DNA of 19,508 nucleotides from GCA-002688135 sp964536565 (GTDB lineage: Bacteria; Patescibacteriota; Patescibacteriia; Magasanikbacterales; GCA-002688135). Below, in pieces: positions 7,710-15,575 of this stretch. The position numbers and the translations under genes are program-made. The stretch is from positions 1-19,508 of the forward strand of contig CAZHXK010000019.1 of assembly GCA_964536565.1 (NCBI GenBank), in the 5' to 3' direction. Numbering within the stretch: position 1 is the first letter of the stretch; the number at the start of each line of letters is the position of its first letter. Under the pieces are notes generated by a model. That model made no database searches. It had not been told where the DNA came from and saw only the letters and a list, made by a program, of their open reading frames with translations.

Positions 7710-9925
7710 AGCTCGTCATTGTAGAGTCCCCTACTAAAGCTAAAACTATCACCAAATTCCTTCCAAAGGAGTATGTTGTGGAATCTTCATATGGTCATCT
7801 TCGTGATCTTCCTAAGAAAACCATGGGGATCGATACTGAGGGCGATTTTGAGCCGGAGTATGACATCATGCCCGACAAGAAAAAGCAAGTAGCTAAACTT
7901 CGCAAGCTTGCAAAAGAAGCCAATGAGATTTTATTTGCAACTGATGAAGACAGAGAGGGAGAAGCTATTTCTTGGCACTTAGCACACATCTTAAAACTGG
8001 ATCCGTCAAAAGTGAAGCGAATTGCGTTTCATGAAATTACAAAAAAGGCTATTTTGAAAGCTCTCGAAGAACCACGAAAGATTGACTTGGCTCGTGTGAA
8101 TGCACAGCAAGCGCGTCGCGTACTAGACCGACTTGTTGGATACGAACTATCCCCTTTTCTGTGGAAGAAAGTGACACGTGGATTATCTGCAGGACGCGTA
8201 CAGTCCGTTGCGGTTCGATTGATCGTTGAACGAGAACGCGAAATTCGTGCATTCAAACCTGACGAATACTGGACGATCGATGGCTTGTTTGTTGCCGATA
8301 GCGCAAAGGATCAACCACTCGAATCCAGCCTATTCAAAATCGACGACAAAAAACTAGAAAAATTGAGTATTGGAAATGAGAAGGATGCACTTGAAATTGT
8401 TGATGCGTGTAAAGATACAAGTGCCTCGATTAAAAGTATCGAACAGAAGAATAAGAAAAGAAATCCGAATGCACCATTTACCACATCAACCCTGCAACAA
8501 GGAGCTCACTCTAAGTTTGGATGGTCTGCTAAGCAAATCATGCGTTTAGCTCAGCAGCTGTATGAAGGTATTGAAACACCGGGCGAGGAAGGCACAACTG
8601 GATTGATTACATATATGCGAACAGATTCTGTGAATTTGTCTCTTGAGTATGTAGCTGCTGCCCGAGATTATGCATCGAACACCTTCTCAGATAAGTACAT
8701 CCCCGAGAAACCAAACGTATATAAAACCAAATCAAAATCTGCACAGGAAGCACATGAGGCGATTCGACCAACTCACGTTGAACTTACTCCAGAAAAACTC
8801 AAGGATTCTTTGAACGATCAGCAATGGAAATTGTATGATTTGATTTGGCGTCGTGCGCTAGCCTCACAGATGGTGCCCGCACAGTCCCGACTCACCACCA
8901 TTCTTCTTCATGTTGATGGATCTAACAAAAAAGCATACACATTCAAAACAACAGGAAGCGTCATTGTATTTGAAGGTTTCTTGAAGGTATACCCAGAACA
9001 ACTCAAAGACCGAACACTCCCCGAGCTTAAGGAGGGAGACACATTAACTGCTCAATCCATTACTCCAGAACAACACTTCACCGAACCGGCTCCTCGATTT
9101 AACGATGCGAGTTTGATTAAAATACTCGAAGAGCATGGAATTGGCCGACCTTCTACATACGCACCAACACTGGCCACTATTGAGGCTCGTGGATACGTAG
9201 AACGCTTGGATCGACGACGCTTTTCCCCAACAGACATTGGCGAGGTCGTGAATGACGTACTTGTCGCCCACTTCCCCAAGATTGTGGATTACGAATTTAC
9301 AGCGCACATGGAAGAGCAGTTTGATGAAATCGCTGATGGAGAAAAGGAGTGGAAACCCATTATCAAGGATTTCTATGAACCTTTTAAAGATAACCTAGAG
9401 AAGAAAACGGCAGAAGTGAAGAAAGAAGATATTGTCATGGAGGAGACGGATAAAATATGCAAGGAATGTGGAAAGCCGGTTATTATCCGTGTCGGGCGCT
9501 ATGGCAAATTCTATGCATGTTCAACATATCCAGATTGTAAAACTACCGAGCCACTTGAAAAAGATAAGAAAGAAAAAGCTAAGCCGAAGGAAATTGGTGT
9601 AGCTTGCCGCGAATGCAAATCGCCTTTGTATGAGCGAAAAACTCGACGAGGGAAAATATTCTATGGATGCTCGGCGTTTCCCAAATGTGATTACGCACTG
9701 TGGGGCATGCCACTTGAAAATCAATCTTGTGAGCAATGTAAATCAATGTTAATGGTCTCCGGCAAAACAAAAGTAAAATGTTCTAACTACAAGGAGTGTG
9801 ATTTTGCTCGAAAGAAAACAGAGGATGATGATAAGCAAGTTGCTTTGCAGTTAGCTCGTCTACCAAAAGAAGCGAAGGAAGATACAGATTCTTCTGAAGA
9901 AGATTCCGAAGATAAAGATGCATAA
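7706..9925 (+). CDS. topA: DNA topoisomerase I (type IA)
   Basis: 739 aa, shorter than the E. coli enzyme (865). It relaxes negative supercoils. The TOPRIM domain begins at residue 1 (MKLVIVESPTKAKTI) with ATDEDREGE. The active-site tyrosine is Tyr303 in GLITYMRTDS. LEEHGIGRPSTYAPT is the conserved core motif near residue 475. Three C-terminal zinc ribbons follow, at about 585-610, 634-660 and 676-700; the first two have CxxC...CxxxxxC spacing and all have paired cysteines. An acidic Asp/Glu/Ser tail ends the protein. The start overlaps the RimK-like gene by 4 bp. Rel starts two bases after the stop. Confidence 0.98.
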   Translation: MKLVIVESPTKAKTITKFLPKEYVVESSYGHLRDLPKKTMGIDTEGDFEPEYDIMPDKKKQVAKLRKLAKEANEILFATDEDREGEAISWHLAHILKLDPSKVKRIAFHEITKKAILKALEEPRKIDLARVNAQQARRVLDRLVGYELSPFLWKKVTRGLSAGRVQSVAVRLIVEREREIRAFKPDEYWTIDGLFVADSAKDQPLESSLFKIDDKKLEKLSIGNEKDALEIVDACKDTSASIKSIEQKNKKRNPNAPFTTSTLQQGAHSKFGWSAKQIMRLAQQLYEGIETPGEEGTTGLITYMRTDSVNLSLEYVAAARDYASNTFSDKYIPEKPNVYKTKSKSAQEAHEAIRPTHVELTPEKLKDSLNDQQWKLYDLIWRRALASQMVPAQSRLTTILLHVDGSNKKAYTFKTTGSVIVFEGFLKVYPEQLKDRTLPELKEGDTLTAQSITPEQHFTEPAPRFNDASLIKILEEHGIGRPSTYAPTLATIEARGYVERLDRRRFSPTDIGEVVNDVLVAHFPKIVDYEFTAHMEEQFDEIADGEKEWKPIIKDFYEPFKDNLEKKTAEVKKEDIVMEETDKICKECGKPVIIRVGRYGKFYACSTYPDCKTTEPLEKDKKEKAKPKEIGVACRECKSPLYERKTRRGKIFYGCSAFPKCDYALWGMPLENQSCEQCKSMLMVSGKTKVKCSNYKECDFARKKTEDDDKQVALQLARLPKEAKEDTDSSEEDSEDKDA

Positions 9926-9927
9926 TT

Positions 9928-11403
9928 ATGGCCTCAGAATACGACCAACTCATCACAACGATTAAGGCATACCACAAGGATGCTGATTTAAGTTTGGTTG
10001 AAAAAGCATACAAGTTGGCGCACGATGCACACAAAGGACAGCGTCGTATGTCTGGCGAGCCATATGTCAATCACCCCATGCGTACTGCCATCAGGTTGGC
10101 TGAAATGGAATTGCAATTACCTATTGTGATTGCGGGTATTTTGCACGATGTTCCTGAAGATACAGACGTGACACTTGAAACAATTAAAAAGGAATTCGGA
10201 GAAGATGTTGCTTCGATAGTTGAAGGAGTCACTAAAGTCGGAAAAGTGAAGTATCGCGGTGTGTCTCGATATGTTGAAAACATGAGACGTTTTTTTATTG
10301 CGATGGCAGCTGACGCGCGATCATTGATCGTAAAGTTTGCTGATCGTATTGATAACCTGAGTACACTCGAGGCACTTCCCCCAAAAAAACAGTACCGCAT
10401 CGCACTCGAGTCTCTTGAGATTTTTGCCCCCGTAGCCTCTCGTTTGGGTATGGGTGAAATGAAAGGAACAATCGAAGACTTATCATTTCGATACGTGTAT
10501 CCAAACGACTACGAAACCGTGAAACAAATTGTTCAACAGCGCTATGCAGCTAAGAGTGAATATATTAACACCGTCATGGAAATCGCTGAGAAAGAGCTAA
10601 AACGGTCTGGAGTTAGTGTTGATTCCATGGTTGGTCGCTTGAAACACCTCTACTCTCTACACCGCAAACTTAAAAAATACGACAACAACATCACAAAGAT
10701 TTATGATTTAATTGCGGTTCGGTTAATCGTTCCAGATATTGCGCAGTGCTACAGCGCATTAGGAATTTTGCATAACTTATGGAAGCCGCTGAAGGGTCGT
10801 ATTAAGGATTATATTTCCCAGCCCAAACCTAACGGGTACCAATCCCTACACACAACTGTGTTTGCGATGGGCGGAGAGATTGTTGAGTTTCAAATTCGAA
10901 CACCTGAAATGCACGAGGCAGCTGAATATGGTTTGGCTGCACATTGGCATTATTCGGAATCAAACAAAACTTCTAAGTTACCCGAACGCCACAAGCGATG
11001 GATTGATGAATTAGCACGCGTACATAAAGAAATGGTAAAGGGACTCAAAGACATCGAATCCATTAAACTCGATTTTTTTCAGAGTCGTATTTTTGTTATT
11101 ACCCCTAAGGGCGATGTGATTGATCTTCCTGAAGATGCAACTCCGGTTGATTTTGCATATGCCATTCATACCGACATTGGAAATAAATGTTCTGGTTCTC
11201 GTGTGAATGGAGAATTAACCCGCCTAGATACACCACTCAAAAGTGGTGACGTTGTTGAAATTATTACAGACAAAAATCGCAAAGGTCCGAGCCCAGATTG
11301 GCTTAATTTCGTAAAAACATCAATGGCTAAAACACGTATTCGTACGTACGCAAAGAAGTCTATTTCTGACTGGATTAAAGGAGTTTTGCCAGGAAGTAAC
11401 TAA
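9928..11403 (+). CDS. rel: (p)ppGpp synthetase/hydrolase, Rel family, lacking the C-terminal ACT region
   Basis: 491 aa. Rel makes and degrades the alarmone (p)ppGpp. The HD hydrolase domain (about 25-190) keeps the metal ligands: His73-Asp74, the Glu77-Asp78 pair and Asp139/Asn143. In the ADRIDN motif residue 142 is Asp where His is usual. The synthetase domain (about 225-345) has GRLKHLYSLHRK, YDLIAVRLIV, GRIKDYISQPKPNGYQSLHT and EFQIRTPEMHEAAEYG, all intact. The TGS domain lies at about 390-450. The protein then ends, some 240 residues short of full-length Rel, without the zinc-finger/ACT regulatory part. No SD; it lies two bases after topA and is last in the operon. Confidence 0.95.
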   Translation: MASEYDQLITTIKAYHKDADLSLVEKAYKLAHDAHKGQRRMSGEPYVNHPMRTAIRLAEMELQLPIVIAGILHDVPEDTDVTLETIKKEFGEDVASIVEGVTKVGKVKYRGVSRYVENMRRFFIAMAADARSLIVKFADRIDNLSTLEALPPKKQYRIALESLEIFAPVASRLGMGEMKGTIEDLSFRYVYPNDYETVKQIVQQRYAAKSEYINTVMEIAEKELKRSGVSVDSMVGRLKHLYSLHRKLKKYDNNITKIYDLIAVRLIVPDIAQCYSALGILHNLWKPLKGRIKDYISQPKPNGYQSLHTTVFAMGGEIVEFQIRTPEMHEAAEYGLAAHWHYSESNKTSKLPERHKRWIDELARVHKEMVKGLKDIESIKLDFFQSRIFVITPKGDVIDLPEDATPVDFAYAIHTDIGNKCSGSRVNGELTRLDTPLKSGDVVEIITDKNRKGPSPDWLNFVKTSMAKTRIRTYAKKSISDWIKGVLPGSN

Positions 11404-11603
11404 ACATGTCATCCTGAGCGTTTTAGTCGAAGGATCTCGTCGATTTCTGCAATACTCCCCTCTTCTCATCCTCAAGAAAGCGGAGATTCAGTCACTCGTT
11501 CCACAAAACTGGATTCTCGCATCCGCGGGAATAACAACCTTGAGTGTGTAGATTGTCCCATATTTGACTAAAATTAGCACCCATATAAACCTGTAAGGCA
11601 GTC
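11404..11603. repeat. Intergenic block of dispersed repeats
   Basis: There are two repeat types and no gene. At 11405-11442 is CATGTCATCCTGAGCG then CGAAGGATCTCG, the same type as at 4701-4818. At about 11464-11490 and 11509-11537 is a second, inverted pair (CATCCTCAAGAAAGCGGAG and CTGGATTCTCGCATCCGCGG). It resembles the common CTGGATTCCCGC...GCGGGAATGAC intergenic palindrome. These sit between rel and the foreign-looking gene at 11776. Confidence 0.6.
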
Positions 11604-11632
11604 TTGACAAAAGGCTGTTTTTATGCTATTAT
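11604..11632 (+). promoter_or_regulatory. Strong promoter of the MYG1/DHH-like gene
   Basis: Consensus TTGACA (11604-11609), a 17-base spacer, then TATTAT (11627-11632). The predicted start near 11639 leaves a leader of about 137 nt. An inverted repeat GTTAAT/ATTAAC (11639-11644 and 11665-11670) sits at the start of the transcript and could be an operator or 5' stem. Confidence 0.8.
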
Positions 11633-11775
11633 ATATAGTTAATTTAGCTTAAAATGGAGTAAGATTAACATTGTCAATTTGGCTCGATTTGAGGATATCT
11701 GTTTGTAGGACGTAATTCCGCGACCTTCAAACGTTTTGTCTTCAAGTCAGTTTCCATGACAACCAAGGAGTTCTT

Positions 11776-13320
11776 TTGAAAAATCAAATTCATGTTATTG
11801 TCACCCACGTACGCCCGCACCTCGACGAAATCCTCGGTATCATTCTACTGATGCTGTTTGGACATCGTCTGTTTGGAACGAGCTTGCTGACGCCCGTCCG
11901 ATTCATCGGCGCCGGCGTTACGCTTTCATGGGACGACGATCTTGTCCGTGCCCTGCTGACCGAACGCGGCTATACGCCAGAAAATCTGCCGTGTACGCTT
12001 ACCGCCGATAATCTTGAAGAGCGCTGCGGTATTTTGTTCATCGGAACTGGTGGCGGTCGATTCGACGAGCATCCCCGAGATGGTGTGCTCAAGAACGGAA
12101 ACACATCTAGTGTTCGATTGCTGGCTGACGAGATGAACGCTGATATCCCCGCAGCACTTCTCGATCTGATCGATTATGTGCACGCCGAGGATTCACGCTG
12201 CTATCGCAAGACGTACTTCGGTCCGTTCGAGCTCAGCCAGATCATTCGCACACTACAGACTCGCGGCGCTTCTTACGAAGAGCTTCATGGTCTGATGCTG
12301 CGAATCGTTCAAGGTCGAGTTGCGTGCGGTGAAGTTGCGAGTCCGGAATCCATTCATGGCATCCAGATGACCCGACAGGTGATTTCGCGACTCATCACCG
12401 AGCTCACCGCTAGCACTGCTGGATCTGAGTTCGTTGATCGGCTTCGTAACTGTGAAAGCGACCCTTCAATGAAGCAGCTTCTTGACTACTGCGGTCGTAT
12501 GAAAAAACCAGTGTCCGGTAACTGGCTCGACATGTTCGAACTTGCTACTATCGCTGGCATGTTCACCGACAGCGACAGCGACGATCGGACGACCGAGCAG
12601 ATGCTCGACTGGCTGATTCGTGCGAAATTCGAGGAGCAGGAGCACTACTTCAAGGTTCTCAAGCCGGCATATGATGCGTGCAAGCGGATTGTCGATGTAC
12701 CCAGCGTACGCGGCACCCTTCGCATTGCGTTCATCGAATCCGAGCTCTATGGCCTTGATCGGTGTGCACGCCACTTTGATCGAGCCGCGATCATCGTGAT
12801 TCGTAACCCCGAGACAGGACGCTTCGTGATTCTCACCAACTGGAACGTACTCAAGACAAAAGGTCTGGGTCGCGTCAAAGGAGTGAATCAGCACAAAACA
12901 CACCTCGATGTACTCATCAAGGCGCTGCGGATTGCCGAGCGTGAGCTTGCCCATCCCAAAACCGATTTCCGGTTCGATATGCAAGAGCTTGTACAGGCCG
13001 GCATCGTTGAAGGCGCCACCAACCTGTACTACGATCCACGTGTGCCTTCGATCCTGAATGGGTCGAATTCCGCGCCGAACGTGCAGCCAATCGCCCTCTC
13101 GTGGGAGGATCTGCAGGAGCTCGTTCTGAGCGTGTTCGATGAGTCTCGCATGAACGATGAGTGCACGACGACCAGACGATGCATTGAGCATGATTGCCCA
13201 TTGTATGCGCTTGGTCTCCAACGCTGTTTCAACCTGCGCGGAGAAGCACCTCGACCGCAGCGCACTCGCGCACCCGTCTGGTCGAGCGATGACCTGGATG
13301 ACAGCCTGTTCGCTGGCTAG
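11776..13320 (+). CDS. Probable metal-dependent phosphoesterase, MYG1/DHH-like (514 aa)
   Basis: The start is TTG at 11776, backed by AAGGAG five bases upstream; no in-frame ATG fits. N-terminal motifs resemble the MYG1 (UPF0160) exonuclease layout: VTHVRPHLDEILG (residues about 9-21) in place of the family's THSGxFHxDE, then FIGTGGGRFDEHP (about 93-105) in place of the DVGG...YDHH motif, then SSVRLLADEM. The His/Asp residues could bind a metal pair. The rest is helical and ends in a Cys-containing stretch (CIEHDCPLYALGLQRC) and a Pro/Arg/Asp-rich tail. By eye the gene is clearly G+C-richer than its neighbours. It has its own promoter, long leader and terminator and is flanked by repeats, so recent acquisition is likely. 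The family assignment is tentative. Confidence 0.6.
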   Translation: MKNQIHVIVTHVRPHLDEILGIILLMLFGHRLFGTSLLTPVRFIGAGVTLSWDDDLVRALLTERGYTPENLPCTLTADNLEERCGILFIGTGGGRFDEHPRDGVLKNGNTSSVRLLADEMNADIPAALLDLIDYVHAEDSRCYRKTYFGPFELSQIIRTLQTRGASYEELHGLMLRIVQGRVACGEVASPESIHGIQMTRQVISRLITELTASTAGSEFVDRLRNCESDPSMKQLLDYCGRMKKPVSGNWLDMFELATIAGMFTDSDSDDRTTEQMLDWLIRAKFEEQEHYFKVLKPAYDACKRIVDVPSVRGTLRIAFIESELYGLDRCARHFDRAAIIVIRNPETGRFVILTNWNVLKTKGLGRVKGVNQHKTHLDVLIKALRIAERELAHPKTDFRFDMQELVQAGIVEGATNLYYDPRVPSILNGSNSAPNVQPIALSWEDLQELVLSVFDESRMNDECTTTRRCIEHDCPLYALGLQRCFNLRGEAPRPQRTRAPVWSSDDLDDSLFAG

Positions 13321-13333
13321 CAGCGACGACCGA

Positions 13334-13386
13334 CCTCAATCACTTTCAACAGCTACGGTTGTGAATGTGATTGGGTTCTTTTTTAT
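13334..13386 (+). terminator. Terminator of the MYG1/DHH-like gene
   Basis: CAATCAC (13337-13343) pairs with GTGATTG (13367-13373). Partial pairing continues inward. A T-rich stretch (TTCTTTTTTAT) follows. Confidence 0.65.
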
Positions 13387-13406
13387 ATCCCACAGACATG
13401 CATCAC

Positions 13407-13438
13407 CATGTCATCCTCGTGAATGCAGGAATGACTCC
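13407..13438. repeat. Dispersed repeat, hairpin form
   Basis: ATGTCATCCTCGTG then CAGGAATGAC forms an imperfect GTCAT...ATGAC palindrome. It is of the same general type as the repeats before the MYG1/DHH-like gene, so that gene is bracketed by repeats. Confidence 0.5.
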
Positions 13439-13458
13439 AAAGATTTGTTGGTGAATCA

Positions 13459-13487
13459 AAAAATCGAGTCAATGTAACTCGATTTTT
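13459..13487. terminator. Bidirectional terminator between the MYG1/DHH-like gene and parB
   Basis: The perfect 11-bp stem AAAAATCGAGT/ACTCGATTTTT has a 7-base loop and T runs on both strands. It lies 9 bases past the parB stop. Confidence 0.85.
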
Positions 13488-13496
13488 ACACCTTAA

Positions 13497-14375
13497 TTAT
13501 TTCCCAACTATCGTACTCACTATTTTATGCATCTCCTCATCTGAAAAGAAATCGATCTTCACACTCCCCTTTCCTTTATTACTAGTGACGTATACTTTTG
13601 TTCCTAATTTATTTCGAAGCCTCTCCTCCAATCCATTCAACATCGGATCTCGTCTTCCTGGTTTATTGCTATGCTTACGTACCATCTGTTCAGTTGCACG
13701 GGTTGAAATACTTTTGTCTCCAGCAATATCGTAAAATGCTTTGAGTTGCTGTCGGATCGTTGGCAAGCCCAACAACGCACGAGCCTTAGTATGTGTAATC
13801 TTTCCTTCGATTAAACCCTTCTGCACATCCTGTGGTAACTCGAGTAAACGAATCGTATTAGCAACATATGAACGACTCTTACCCACCTGTAAACCAACCT
13901 CCGCCTGTGTCATACCAAATTCATCCGTAAGCCGTTGATACGCAAATGCCTCTTCAAGAGGATTCAAATCCTTTCTCTGAATATTTTCTACAAGCGAAAT
14001 TTCGAGTTGTTGTTTTTTGTCTACGGATTTAACACTACATGGAACGCGAGTCATACCGATCATCTGCGAAGCTCGAAAACGTCTTTCACCAGCAATTATT
14101 TCATATGTGCCATCTGCTTTTTCGCGCACAACGAGCGGCTGCAAAATACCATGTTTCTCAATAGACTGAACCAAATCTTGTAATTCGTTAATACCGAATT
14201 GCTTTCGAGGCTGTGTTGGATCAGCCTGAATCTGACTAACAGGAATCATGAGAGATCCATGCTGTACCTCATGACCAGCTGGTTTTTGTTCTTTTTTGGG
14301 TTGTTGTTTTGTCTCCTTTTGACCTCCTTGAGTCTGTGAGCCAATAAGAGCATTAAGTCCTTTTCCTAGGGCCAT
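13497..14375 (-). CDS. parB: Chromosome-partitioning protein ParB (Spo0J family)
   Basis: 292 aa. ParB binds parS sites near the origin and spreads as a CTP-dependent clamp, guiding segregation with ParA. The protein opens with the ParA-contacting MALGKGLNALIG. The ParB/Srx domain follows (LMIPVSQIQADPTQPRK and GERRFRASQMIG, the CTP-binding box), then NIQRKDLNPLEEAFAYQRL. A helix-turn-helix lies at about 155-180 (MTQAEVGLQVGKSRSYVANT). The C-terminal region ends KIVSTIVGK and probably dimerises. It lies 23 bases after parA in one minus-strand unit with no SD. I saw no parS-like palindrome in this window. Confidence 0.96.
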   Translation of the reverse strand: MALGKGLNALIGSQTQGGQKETKQQPKKEQKPAGHEVQHGSLMIPVSQIQADPTQPRKQFGINELQDLVQSIEKHGILQPLVVREKADGTYEIIAGERRFRASQMIGMTRVPCSVKSVDKKQQLEISLVENIQRKDLNPLEEAFAYQRLTDEFGMTQAEVGLQVGKSRSYVANTIRLLELPQDVQKGLIEGKITHTKARALLGLPTIRQQLKAFYDIAGDKSISTRATEQMVRKHSNKPGRRDPMLNGLEERLRNKLGTKVYVTSNKGKGSVKIDFFSDEEMHKIVSTIVGK

Positions 14376-14398
14376 ACGCTACATGTGATGTGTTAGGT

Positions 14399-15169
14399 TT
14401 AGTCCCATCTCTGGGTTTCGAGGATCTCTTTTGCAAGTCGATGATATGCACTCGAAGCTTTTGACTTTGGATCGTATTGTAGAATTGTCTGCCCGAAGCT
14501 TGGTGCCTCAGCCAAACGAACAGTTCGTGGAATAACCGATCTGAATATTTTGTCTGGGAAAAATTTGTATAATTCATGCATGACTTCCGTCGACAGCTTA
14601 TTACGCTTATCAAACATGGTCAGTGCGGTTCCTAATATTTTTAATTCTGGCTTGATATGTTCTTTTACGAGCTCAATCGTATTCATCAACTGACCTAATC
14701 CTTCTAAGGCATAGTATTCTGCCTGCACAGGAATAAGAACCTCATCGCTCGCAATCAAGCCGTTAATAGTGAGCATGCCAAGCGATGGCGGACAATCAAT
14801 CAGAATGTAGTCATACCCATGCTTAACCTCATCGAGTGCGTCCGCTAGTCGATATTCTCGTCGTTCTGCATTTACCAGCTCAACTGATGCTCCTGCCAAA
14901 TCTGGGGTTGATGGTGCTATGCGGTATCCATCTATAGAGGTGTTTCTTACAACATCTTGTACCCGCGCTTCACCTATCAGACAATGATAGATCCCCTTTT
15001 CGATTTCTTTGTGATTTATCCCCAATCCTGAAGATGCGTTTGCTTGTGGATCTAAGTCCACGAGTAGAACCGTTTTACCCATGTGTGCAAAAAATGCACC
15101 CAAGTTAATGGATGTGGTAGTTTTACCAACGCCCCCCTTCTGATTGACGACGGAAATAATTCGTGACAT
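14399..15169 (-). CDS. parA: Chromosome-partitioning ATPase ParA (Soj)
   Basis: 256 aa. ParA is a deviant Walker ATPase that binds DNA as an ATP dimer and is released by ParB. MSRIISVVNQKGGVGKTTT carries the deviant P-loop, with the signature Lys11 and Lys16. LLVDLDPQANAS is the switch I region. YILIDCPPSLGMLT is Walker B. VQAEYYALEGLGQL and the C-terminal IPRTVRLAEAPSFGQ are typical of Soj proteins. A consensus promoter ends 11 bases before the ATG, so the leader is only about 4-5 nt. That promoter faces a tRNA promoter and shares its -35 bases. Confidence 0.98.
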   Translation of the reverse strand: MSRIISVVNQKGGVGKTTTSINLGAFFAHMGKTVLLVDLDPQANASSGLGINHKEIEKGIYHCLIGEARVQDVVRNTSIDGYRIAPSTPDLAGASVELVNAERREYRLADALDEVKHGYDYILIDCPPSLGMLTINGLIASDEVLIPVQAEYYALEGLGQLMNTIELVKEHIKPELKILGTALTMFDKRNKLSTEVMHELYKFFPDKIFRSVIPRTVRLAEAPSFGQTILQYDPKSKASSAYHRLAKEILETQRWD

Positions 15170-15180
15170 ATCTTACGAGT

Positions 15181-15210
15181 ATTATACACGATACGGCACT
15201 TTATTGACAA
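15181..15210 (-). promoter_or_regulatory. parA promoter
   Basis: Minus strand: TTGTCA (15205-15210), 18 bases, then the perfect -10 TATAAT (15181-15186). The -35 shares its bases with the -35 of the opposing tRNA promoter. Confidence 0.8.
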
Positions 15211-15232
15211 TAATATGCTGTGAGGTTATACT
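15204..15232 (+). promoter_or_regulatory. Promoter of the hairpin RNA, tRNA-Leu, tRNA-fMet unit
   Basis: Plus strand: consensus TTGACA (15204-15209), 17 bases, then TATACT (15227-15232). Transcription would start near 15239, about 180 bases before tRNA-Leu. Confidence 0.8.
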
Positions 15233-15285
15233 TATGCGCGTAAATAGATTGTTGGTTGATGCGGTACAATGCCGCCCTCGCAGAA

Positions 15286-15412
15286 TACACATTCAGTCAG
15301 ATGGGATGAGATATGCCTGTTTGGACTGAGTTACGACATGAGGCGTACTGAGCGTACGTCGAATGAGAAACGAGGGAAAACAGGTATAGCTCGCCCATCT
15401 GACGAATGTGTT
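15286..15412 (+). ncRNA. Long-hairpin leader RNA ahead of tRNA-Leu (unrecognised)
   Basis: ACACATTC (15287-15294) pairs with GAATGTGT (15404-15411). GTCAGATGGG (15296-15305) pairs perfectly with CCCATCTGAC (15394-15403). ATGCCTGTTT (15313-15322) pairs with AAACAGGTAT (15378-15387) with one G-U. Together this is an arm of about 30 bp with few bulges. The apical part holds a small hairpin, CGTAC/GTACG at 15344-15358, followed by a purine-rich stretch ending GAGAAACGAG. The arm ends 9 bases before tRNA-Leu. I do not see the signatures of 4.5S RNA, RNase P RNA or tmRNA; 6S-like function cannot be excluded from shape alone. No convincing ORF lies in it. Confidence 0.6.
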
Positions 15413-15420
15413 GGTATCGT

Positions 15421-15504
15421 GCCGGGATGGCGGAACTGGTAGACGCGTTGGACTCAAAATCCAATGGGCGCAAGCCCGTGAGAGTTCAAGTCTCTCTCCC
15501 GGTA
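15421..15504 (+). tRNA. tRNA-Leu (CAA)
   Basis: The acceptor GCCGGGA pairs with TCCCGGT, with a G-U at the end pair. The anticodon stem is TTGGA/TCCAA with loop CTCAAAA, giving anticodon CAA at 15455-15457. A long variable arm (GGGC-GCAA-GCCC) is typical of class II Leu tRNAs. The T arm is GAGAG-TTCAAGT-CTCTC. The discriminator is A. CCA is not encoded. Confidence 0.95.
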
Positions 15505-15575
15505 TATCACTTAAAAAGATAAAAGACATAACTATACATCGCGGATAGTTTCTGTAGAGACGTACGGAAATCACC

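Noticed and set aside
12466..13221. 251-aa open frame on the minus strand
   Set aside because: It lies wholly inside the MYG1/DHH-like gene, which has a promoter, SD, motifs and terminator on the plus strand. It is an antisense shadow of G+C-rich coding sequence.
11404..13440. Dispersed repeats as a CRISPR array or insertion sequence
   Set aside because: Copies are few, diverged and irregularly spaced, with no spacers and no transposase gene in the window.
13497..15240. parS site or replication origin near parAB
   Set aside because: I looked for a TGTTTCACGTGAAACA-like palindrome and DnaA-box clusters and saw none. A half-site at the left window edge is inside a coding region.
15286..15412. 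Identity of the hairpin RNA as 4.5S RNA, RNase P RNA or tmRNA
   Set aside because: The 4.5S GGAAGCAGC-type loop, the RNase P P4 motif and the tmRNA tRNA-like end are all missing. A 6S-like role was left open but not claimed.
15293..15574. 93-aa minus-strand open frame
   Set aside because: It covers tRNA-Leu in antisense and half of the hairpin RNA; its peptide is the typical reverse translation of a tRNA-Leu.
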